Origin: Mycolicibacterium vulneris
Lineage (GTDB): Bacteria; Actinomycetota; Actinomycetes; Mycobacteriales; Mycobacteriaceae
Assembly (NCBI RefSeq): GCF_002104765.1
Contig: NZ_NCXM01000011.1
Span: 1 to 64,000, forward strand
Direction: 5' to 3'
DNA: 64,000 nucleotides
The position numbers and the translations under genes were made by a program. Positions within the stretch are counted from its first letter, which is position 1. The number at the start of each line of letters is the position of its first letter. The notes under the pieces are model-generated. The model worked only from the letters and a program-made list of their open reading frames with translations. It was not told the DNA's origin and made no database searches. Positions 57,906 to 64,000 of this stretch are shown here, one piece after another.

Positions 57906-58607
57906 GCTCTAAAACTTCAGACCGCTCACCGCGGTGTGTCCGGGCATAGGTTGTGCTGCGCTGCTGTAGCTAGCTGCTGCTTCCATGCATAGATATGCCC
58001 GAAACCAGACGAATCTGCGGCTCCAATACCCGAATGCATTCCGCCTCGGATTTATTATCGGTCGAGTCAATAATTGAGCGGCGTCCACAATCTGGGGAAC
58101 GTAGCCGACGGGAAACACATTAAGTTTGCTGGACAATCGCAGATGCTGCTAAATAGGCAACCTTGATCGGCTGGGCTAGCTAACGCCTTCCGAACTCTGT
58201 TGCTGGGCGCAGTGGACCATCCGCTCACTGAGGTGGATGAGTGGGTCTTCATGCCCGCCAGGCATCGTATAGGCCAACCGGCGCAATTCGACGGCAAACT
58301 CGTACAGATACTGGGACAGCAACGCGGCGGTCATGAGACGGTAGTGACCACGTTTGCGGTGAGCCTAGCCGCACGGAACAACATACTTCCCAAATCTCCC
58401 CCGTTTGGCGACCCTGATGTTTGGTGACGTGTCCCGATTCGTCGATGGCAGCGTAATCGCTTCCACGCCTAGTCACAAATAGATGTGTAAAAACTTAGGC
58501 TCGGTTTATAAAGCAGCCCGGTGAGACGCTCATCTTCAGCGGCGCAGCTAATCCGCCATGACCCCCGTCCGATAAATCGGACTATCTCTGAGAGATCTGG
58601 CGCGCTG

Positions 58608-58610
<3 letters not shown>
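57906..58610. other. AT-richer segment between the nrdF-end repeats, probable element remnant
   Basis: About 705 bp with visibly lower G+C than both flanks (runs such as GGATTTATTATCGGTCGAG and ATAGATATGC). Only small, unrecognised frames are present, the best being 58176-58334. No integrase, transposase or phage gene survives. Position between near-identical 57-bp repeats points to an integrated element reduced by deletion. Confidence 0.6.
58176..58334 (-). CDS. Small hypothetical protein inside the remnant (52 residues)
   Basis: ATG 58334 to TAG gives a 52-residue product: MTAALLSQYLYEFAVEL, then RRLAYTMPGGHEDPLIHLSER and MVHCAQQQSSEGVS. It looks like a compact helical protein with a balanced residue composition, unlike random frames around it. 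No clear ribosome site. Function unknown; it may be a leftover gene of the integrated element. Confidence 0.35.
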   Translation of the reverse strand: MTAALLSQYLYEFAVELRRLAYTMPGGHEDPLIHLSERMVHCAQQQSSEGVS

Positions 58611-59594
<984 letters not shown>

Positions 59595-59663
59595 TCACAC
59601 ACCGTTTTCGCCTGAGGGATCTCAGGCTCCAGACACTACCCCTGGGGTGCGACAACGCAGCGG

Positions 59664-59681
59664 AACACAAGAGCTTGTGTT
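59664..59681. promoter_or_regulatory. Candidate NrdR box upstream of nrdF2
   Basis: AACACAAGAGCTTGTGTT has 8-bp arms AACACAAG / CTTGTGTT around AG. Its ACAC...GTGT ends and 16-18 bp size resemble NrdR boxes in front of ribonucleotide reductase genes. It lies about 82 bp before the nrdF2 start. A 6-bp hairpin (CCTGAG/CTCAGG) sits between it and the gene at 59611-59626. Confidence 0.5.
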
Positions 59682-59699
59682 TACGTGTCGTGCACCGTG

Positions 59700-59876
59700 T
59701 CAGGTCACCTCCAGTATGAGCTCGGCGGCGCGGCCCGGTTGGTCCCGATGTGGAAAATGGCCACAATCGGCGAACCAGTGCAGCGACGCGCCGGGGAAAA
59801 GCTGTAGGGCACGGGCCGCCTGCCTCGGCAGCGTCACGCGATCGTTTCGGCCCCAGCCGATGACCCGCCCGCGCAC
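59700..59876 (-). pseudogene. 3' remnant of an alpha/beta-hydrolase gene
   Basis: The minus-strand frame to TGA at 59700 encodes 58 residues including VIGWGRNDRVTLPRQAARAL and HWFADCGHFPHRDQPGRAAELI. This is the C-terminal end of an alpha/beta hydrolase, with the acid-loop Asp (GRNDRV) and the catalytic-type His in DCGHFPH. The first ~220 residues are missing, including the Ser nucleophile. It is cut at about 59,877. Confidence 0.7.
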
Positions 59877-59878
59877 CG

Positions 59879-60058
59879 AACCTCGTCGCGCGCATCGTCG
59901 GCCCGCGGCGGGCGCGCCACTCCGGAGCGCTGCCGCTGACCACCGCCCACGAGGCGGCGGGCTTCGAGGGCAGCGGCCATTTCATCTGGGACAAGTGGCA
60001 GACAAACCCCGAGCAGCTCATCGAAACCGCGATCGGCCTACTGCCCGTCGAAAACTAG
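59879..60058 (+). pseudogene. 3' remnant of an unidentified gene
   Basis: The plus-strand frame to TAG at 60056-60058 reads NLVARIVGPRRARHS, then LTTAHEAAGFEGSGHFIWDKWQ and NPEQLIETAIGLLPVEN. It looks like the natural C-terminus of an enzyme but lacks any start, and begins where the hydrolase remnant on the other strand ends. I do not recognise the family. Confidence 0.45.
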
Positions 60059-60120
60059 TTCGCATCAATCTCATCCGGCCTCGCACGAGGGTGTGAAACA
60101 GGCACTGTTCACGGCGGTTC

Positions 60121-60148
60121 TAAACACGTACCATTTGGTACATGTTTA
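60121..60148. promoter_or_regulatory. Near-perfect palindrome covering the start codon of the SRPBCC-TetR operon
   Basis: Thirteen-base arms TAAACACGTACCA and TGGTACATGTTTA (one mismatch) around TT. The ATG at 60142 is inside the right arm. TACCAT at 60129-60134 is a TANNNT -10-like box seven bases before the ATG, so the mRNA may be leaderless and the bound repressor would block initiation directly. The TetR encoded downstream is the likely ligand. Confidence 0.7.
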
Positions 60149-60588
60149 CCGAAGACGGCGTCGAGATCGACGCATCGCCCCAACTCGTCTGGGACGTCTT
60201 TACCGACGTGGAGCACTGGCCGCACTGGACCGCCTCGGTGACGTCGCTGGTCGGATTGGACGCCGCGACCCTGGCCGTCGGCAGGCGGTTCGCGATCAAG
60301 CAGCCCGGCATGTCGAAGCTGGTCTGGAAGGTCACGGACTTAGACCCCGGTAGGTCGTGGACCTGGGTGCAGAGCTCTCCGGGGGTGCGGGTGACGGCCC
60401 GTCACGACGTCATCGCGCAGCCCGGCGGCAGCACGCTGGTGCGCCAGCAACTCGACCAGCGCGGTGTGCTGGGGGCGCTGGTGGGACGGCTGATGGTCAA
60501 GAAGACCAAGCGCTTCCTCGACCTGGAGGGCCGTGGCCTCAAGGCCCGATCCGAGCAGCTCAGCCGCGCCGATGGCGCGCACTCCTGA
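60142..60588 (+). CDS. SRPBCC-family (polyketide cyclase/dehydrase-like) protein
   Basis: A 148-residue START-like fold: VEIDASPQLVWDVFTDVEHWPHWTASVTSL at the N-terminus, then GRRFAIKQPGMSKLVWKVTDLDPGRSWTWVQSSPGVRVTARHDV and a C-terminal helix (GALVGRLMVKKTKRFLDLEGRGLKARSEQL). It should bind a hydrophobic ligand, perhaps the signal or substrate sensed by the TetR encoded next. There is no Shine-Dalgarno; the start lies in a palindrome, suggesting a leaderless transcript. It overlaps the TetR gene by 17 bp. Confidence 0.88.
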   Translation: MFTEDGVEIDASPQLVWDVFTDVEHWPHWTASVTSLVGLDAATLAVGRRFAIKQPGMSKLVWKVTDLDPGRSWTWVQSSPGVRVTARHDVIAQPGGSTLVRQQLDQRGVLGALVGRLMVKKTKRFLDLEGRGLKARSEQLSRADGAHS

Positions 60589-61117
60589 CATCGAGCGGCG
60601 CCGGCAACTCCTCGATTCGCTGGTCGCCGAGTTCGCCACCGGCGGCATCGGCGACCGGTCGCTGCGCGAGGTGGCCGCCGCGGTCGGCACCAGCCACCGG
60701 ATGCTGTTGCACCACTTCGGCTCTCGAGAAGACCTGCTGCTAGCGATCGTCGAAGAGGTCGAACGTCGCCAGATGCGGCTGCTGCCCGAATTGCCGACCG
60801 ATCCGGCCGAGAGCTTTGCCGCGATGTGGGCCGACCTGCGCCGACCCGAGCTGCGCGAATCCGAGCGCCTGTTCTTCGAGTGCTATGCCCGCGCCGCCCA
60901 GGGCGAAAAGCCTTTTGCCCGAATGGTTCCCGGTGTGGTCGACGGCTGGCTGGCCGAAGTCGGGGCGGTAGCCGCGGGGCCGGTCGACCCTGCCCTGGCG
61001 CGGCTGGGGCTGGCCGTCACGCGCGGGCTGCTGCTGGATCTGGTGGCCACCGACGACGACACCGGCGTGGACGCGGCCGCGCGGGTCTTCGCCGAATTAC
61101 TCAGGGAGCGAAAGTGA
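60572..61117 (+). CDS. TetR-family regulator
   Basis: A 181-residue regulator starting at ATG 60572 (MARTPDIERRRQLLDSLVAEF). The helix-turn-helix is GGIGDRSLREVAAAVGTSHRMLLHHFGSREDLL. The C-terminal domain ends TRGLLLDLVATDDDTGVDAAARVFAELLRERK. It is translated from within the end of the SRPBCC gene, so the pair is one autoregulated operon with the palindrome at 60121 as the probable operator. Confidence 0.9.
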   Translation: MARTPDIERRRQLLDSLVAEFATGGIGDRSLREVAAAVGTSHRMLLHHFGSREDLLLAIVEEVERRQMRLLPELPTDPAESFAAMWADLRRPELRESERLFFECYARAAQGEKPFARMVPGVVDGWLAEVGAVAAGPVDPALARLGLAVTRGLLLDLVATDDDTGVDAAARVFAELLRERK

Positions 61118-61123
61118 TTCGGG

Positions 61124-61146
61124 CGGCCGCCGTCAGGAGGCGGCCG
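61124..61146. terminator. Hairpin between convergent TetR and monooxygenase genes
   Basis: Eight-bp stem CGGCCGCC / GGCGGCCG with a 7-base loop. The stop codon of the monooxygenase gene lies at the edge of the loop. No U-tract. Confidence 0.55.
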
Positions 61147-62674
61147 ACTGCCTGCCCATGTTCACGCCATAGAACTGGTATTCGTCCGGCTTGACCGAGC
61201 GGGTCGCCCGCCAGTACTCCCAGGTGTAGCCACCCCAGAGCACGGTGTTCTTGCCGTGTTCGTCCAGATACCAGCTGCTGCAGCCGCCGCTGTTCCACAC
61301 CGACGGGCCCAGCCTGCGCTGCAGTTCGTCGTTGAACTTGTCCTGGGCGGCGCGCGTCGGGGCCAGCGCCTGTGCGCCCAGCTTGTCACAGGTCGCGATC
61401 GCGTCGGCGACGTAACGGATCTGGGATTCGATCATGAACACCACGGAGTTGTGCCCCAGCCCGGTGTTGGGGCCCAGCAGGAAGAACAGGTTGGGCACGT
61501 CGGCGATGGTGATCCCGCGGTGCGCGCCGATGCCCTCGCGGTTCCACCGGTCCACCAGGTCCTCGCCGTGCAGCCCCTTGATCTGGACGTAGGTGTAGGA
61601 GTCGGTGACGTGGAAGCCGGTGGCGTAGACGATCACGTCGGCCGGCCGGTGGGTGCCGTCGGCGGTGACGATGCCGTCGGAGGTGATCCGCGCGATGTGC
61701 TCGGTGACCAGTTCGGTCTTCGGGTCGGCGACCGCGCCATAGTAGGTGGAGGAGTTCAGGATTCGCTTGCACCCGATGCGGTAGTTCGGGATCAGCTTGC
61801 GCCGCAGCTCCCGGTCCTTGACCGACCGGCGAATGTTGTACTTGCAGTATGCCTCGATGAACTTGAGCAGGTTCGGCCGCTTGGTCATGCCGAAGGCCAG
61901 CGCTTCCTGCCCCCAGTAGATCGCGAGACGGACCAGGGCACGCAGGCCGGGCACGTTCTCCATGGCTCCGCGCACCGCCGGCGGGATCTCAGGGTTGGAG
62001 CGCGGGACCACCCACGGCGGGGTGCGTTGGTAGAGCTGAAGCTCGGCGACCTGCCCGACGATCTCCGGCACGATCTGGATCGCGCTGGCACCGGTCCCGA
62101 TCACCGCCACCCGCTTGCCGGTCAGGTCAACGCTGTGGTCCCACTCCGCGGAATGGAAAGCGGCGCCACGGAATTCGTCGCGGCCCTCGATGTCGGGCAT
62201 GGACGGGATGTGCAGGGCGCCGGCACCCGAGATCAAGAACTGCGCGACGTATTCGCGCCCGTCGGTGGTGAACACGTGCCAGCGGTTCTCGTCGTCGTCC
62301 CAGTGGGCGCGGTCGACCAGGGAGTTGAACTCGATGTAGCGGCGCAGCCCGTATTTCTCGGTGACCCCTTTGAGGTAGTCCCAGATCTCGGGCTGGAAGG
62401 AGAACGGGTTCTTCCAGTCGGGCTTGGGCTCGAACGAGAACGAGTACAGGTGCGACGGGATGTCGCAGGCGCACCCGGGGTAGCTGTTGTCTCGCCAGGT
62501 GCCGCCGATGTCGGCGGCCTTTTCCAGGATGACGAAGCCGATGCCCTGCTTCTGCAGCGCGATCGCCATGCCCAGGCCGGAGAATCCGGTCCCGATGATG
62601 ACGGCGCGCGTGTGCACCGGCTTGTGGGCGCCGGCCCCCGGCAGTGTCTCGGTTTGTGTCACGACGTCGGTCAC
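61133..62674 (-). CDS. Flavin-containing Baeyer-Villiger-type monooxygenase (Rv3049c homologue)
   Basis: A 513-residue class B flavoprotein monooxygenase. FAD loop AVIIGTGFSGLGMAIALQKQGIGFVILEKA (about 24-53), BVMO-type fingerprint FRGAAFHSAEWDHS, NADPH loop VAVIGTGASAIQIVPEI, and the ATGFHVTDSY segment. It inserts oxygen into ketones or hydroxylates lipophilic compounds; related mycobacterial EtaA activates ethionamide. An inverted repeat at 62753 precedes it and a TetR gene lies upstream on the same strand. Confidence 0.92.
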   Translation of the reverse strand: MTDVVTQTETLPGAGAHKPVHTRAVIIGTGFSGLGMAIALQKQGIGFVILEKAADIGGTWRDNSYPGCACDIPSHLYSFSFEPKPDWKNPFSFQPEIWDYLKGVTEKYGLRRYIEFNSLVDRAHWDDDENRWHVFTTDGREYVAQFLISGAGALHIPSMPDIEGRDEFRGAAFHSAEWDHSVDLTGKRVAVIGTGASAIQIVPEIVGQVAELQLYQRTPPWVVPRSNPEIPPAVRGAMENVPGLRALVRLAIYWGQEALAFGMTKRPNLLKFIEAYCKYNIRRSVKDRELRRKLIPNYRIGCKRILNSSTYYGAVADPKTELVTEHIARITSDGIVTADGTHRPADVIVYATGFHVTDSYTYVQIKGLHGEDLVDRWNREGIGAHRGITIADVPNLFFLLGPNTGLGHNSVVFMIESQIRYVADAIATCDKLGAQALAPTRAAQDKFNDELQRRLGPSVWNSGGCSSWYLDEHGKNTVLWGGYTWEYWRATRSVKPDEYQFYGVNMGRQSAAS

Positions 62675-62752
62675 GGTCGATCGGTCCTTCTATCCAGGCC
62701 TGTCTCGGGTCGGCGTTAGCCGGCGTCTTCGGCCGCTGCCCCGGCTGACGCA

Positions 62753-62774
62753 GATACCCAGTACCCAGGGTATC
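62753..62774. promoter_or_regulatory. Inverted repeat upstream of the monooxygenase
   Basis: Perfect 7-bp arms GATACCC / GGGTATC around 8 bp, about 80 bp before the monooxygenase ATG and downstream of the TetR gene stop. A fit for the operator of the TetR at 62828, by position. Confidence 0.55.
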
Positions 62775-62827
62775 GGTTTGGACGAGTGTTATCGATGGCC
62801 GCCGCGATTGTCAACGACGCGGCTCGC

Positions 62828-63556
62828 TCAGCCCGCGGCCGGCTTGACGGTCACCATGTCGTGAATCGGCAGGTCAGGGTCCATCGTGATACCCAGCGCC
62901 TCGGCCGTGCCGACGATTACCCCCATCATGATGGTCGTCAGGTGCGCGACGAACTGCTCCCGCGACATCAGGCGCGGGCTTTCCGGCTCGGGGCCCAGCC
63001 ACCACTCGGTAGCCGACGCGGCACAGCCGAAGGCCGCGTGCCCGGCTAGCTCTACCGCCGCGTGGTCGAGTTCCATCTCGCGCAGCTCGTTGTCGAACAT
63101 GTCGGCCACGGCCAGGGTGATGCCACGTCCCTCGTCCCAGATCTGGGGGCTGGCGGGCGAGCGGCCCTGGATGAATACGCGCAGCACGTTGGGGTGCTTG
63201 TCGACCAGGACCACATACTCCTCGACGCTGCGCCGGATCACCTCGCGGGCCGAGTCGGTCTTCAGGTCGATGGAGGCGAAGATCGCCGCCCACAGCATGT
63301 CGCGCAGCCGCTCCCCGATCGCCTGGAACAGGTCGGACTTGTCGTGAAAATGCCGGTAGATCTTCGGTTTGGCGGTACCGGCCTCCTCGGCGATCTCCCG
63401 CACGGACAGCTCGGGCCCGAGGCGGTCGATGGCGCGGAAGGCCGCGTCGACGATTTCGCTGCGCACTTTCTTGCGGTGCTCGCGCCAGCGTTCGCTGCGC
63501 GCGTCGACCTTGGCCCCAGGCTTTACAGCTGGGTGGGGCCTAGATGGTCGAGGCAT
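62828..63556 (-). CDS. TetR-family regulator (Rv3050c homologue)
   Basis: A 242-residue regulator. The helix-turn-helix is RSEIVDAAFRAIDRLGPELSVREIAEEAGTAKPKIYRHFHDKSDLF at about 38-82; the C-terminal ligand domain includes SVEEYVVLVDKHPNVLRVFIQGRS. The N-terminal ~30 residues are basic and Pro-rich. I pick ATG 63556 after GGTGAGA; ATG-like starts further up also exist. It probably controls the monooxygenase downstream. Confidence 0.9.
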   Translation of the reverse strand: MPRPSRPHPAVKPGAKVDARSERWREHRKKVRSEIVDAAFRAIDRLGPELSVREIAEEAGTAKPKIYRHFHDKSDLFQAIGERLRDMLWAAIFASIDLKTDSAREVIRRSVEEYVVLVDKHPNVLRVFIQGRSPASPQIWDEGRGITLAVADMFDNELREMELDHAAVELAGHAAFGCAASATEWWLGPEPESPRLMSREQFVAHLTTIMMGVIVGTAEALGITMDPDLPIHDMVTVKPAAG

Positions 63557-63626
63557 TCTCACCACGTCAAGCACTGTACCTCGTAGCGGCTCCTGACCTG
63601 GGCAGACTGCCCGATCAGCGCGAGGT

Positions 63627-64000
63627 TTAGAGCATGCAGGACACGCAGCCCTCGACCTCTGTTCCCTCCAAAGCCATCTGACGCAACCGGATGTAATACA
63701 GCGTCTTGATCCCCTTGCGCCAGGCGTAGATCTGCGCCTTGTTCACCTCGCGGGTGGTGGCCGTGTCCTTGAAGAACAGGGTCAGCGACAGCCCCTGGTC
63801 CACGTGCTGGGTGGCCGCGGCGTAGGTGTCGATGATCTTCTCGTAGCCGATCTCGTAGGCGTCCTGGTAGTACTCCAGGTTGTCGTTGGTCAGATACGGC
63901 GCCGGGTAGTAGACGCGGCCGATCTTGCCTTCCTTGCGGATCTCGATCTTGCTCGCCACGGGGTGGATCGAGCTGGTCGAGTGGTTGATGTAGCTGATCG
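63627..64000 (-). CDS. nrdE: Class Ib ribonucleotide reductase alpha subunit, C-terminal part
   Basis: The 3' end of nrdE; the gene continues beyond the window edge. Visible residues include [72 protein letters not shown], the radical-path tyrosine pair in [16 protein letters not shown], and the C-terminal redox Cys pair ending CVSCML that receives electrons from NrdH-redoxin. It works with NrdF2 encoded at 58608. Confidence 0.95.
   Translation of the reverse strand, partial: ISYINHSTSSIHPVASKIEIRKEGKIGRVYYPAPYLTNDNLEYYQDAYEIGYEKIIDTYAAATQHVDQGLSLTLFFKDTATTREVNKAQIYAWRKGIKTLYYIRLRQMALEGTEVEGCVSCML

Overview
The window is chromosomal DNA of a high-G+C actinobacterium, almost certainly a slow-growing Mycobacterium. 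An M. avium-complex-like species is my best guess, but I cannot fix the species from sequence alone. The evidence is that gene order follows the M. tuberculosis H37Rv segment Rv3011c-Rv3051c for most of its length: gatA/gatC, Rv3013, ligA, Rv3015c, lpqA, mnmA, iscS, Rv3026c/Rv3027c, etfAB, Rv3030-Rv3032, Rv3034c, Rv3035-Rv3042c (serB2), ctaD, fecB, adhC, Rv3046c, nrdF2, Rv3049c, Rv3050c, nrdE. H37Rv names are recalled family knowledge, not a database search. No rRNA, tRNA, CRISPR array or intact insertion sequence was seen.

Layout. 79-2634: gatCA and a divergent ACT-domain protein. 2696-9100: accessory block absent from this place in H37Rv, with a GarA-like FHA protein, a small membrane protein, a TetR-mmpS-mmpL unit with a perfect palindromic operator, and a cystathionine-synthase-like PLP enzyme. 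9105-23233: backbone with ligA, fused relics of an AHSA1 gene and an ArsR gene, the MetE-like Rv3015c homologue, lpqA, mnmA-iscS, an OlsB/OlsA-like acyltransferase pair, etfBA, and the methylglucose-lipopolysaccharide genes (methyltransferase, GH57 enzyme, glycosyltransferase).

23255-42995 is the main accessory region, lying between the Rv3032 and Rv3034c homologues. It starts with an SRPBCC-epimerase fusion, a possible catalase-fold protein, a secreted trypsin-like protein that has lost catalytic His and Ser, and a STAS relic. It continues with a carotenoid island: MarR regulator, crtE, crtI, crtB, crtYc, crtYd, a methyltransferase, crtU, a Rieske protein and a DUF2784 protein; then a second MarR, a glycosyltransferase, type 2 IPP isomerase, an MMPL exporter, TspO and photolyase. 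Seven of these genes overlap by a few bases and must be translated together. AT-rich sites sharing TTAATGTTT sit before the first MarR, before crtE and in the divergent idi/MMPL promoter. This suggests one regulon making, decorating and exporting an aromatic (isorenieratene-type) carotenoid together with light-damage repair.

43059-57193 is backbone again: acyltransferase, lipoproteins, methyltransferases, EchA, Nudix, ABC ATPase, SerB2, CtaD, FecB, AdhC. The last part holds nrdF2, a BVMO-type monooxygenase, two TetR genes and the 3' end of nrdE. Downstream of nrdF2 a 57-bp copy of its 3' end lies 705 bp away from the real end, bracketing AT-richer DNA. This looks like the att-site scar of an integrated element that has lost its contents.
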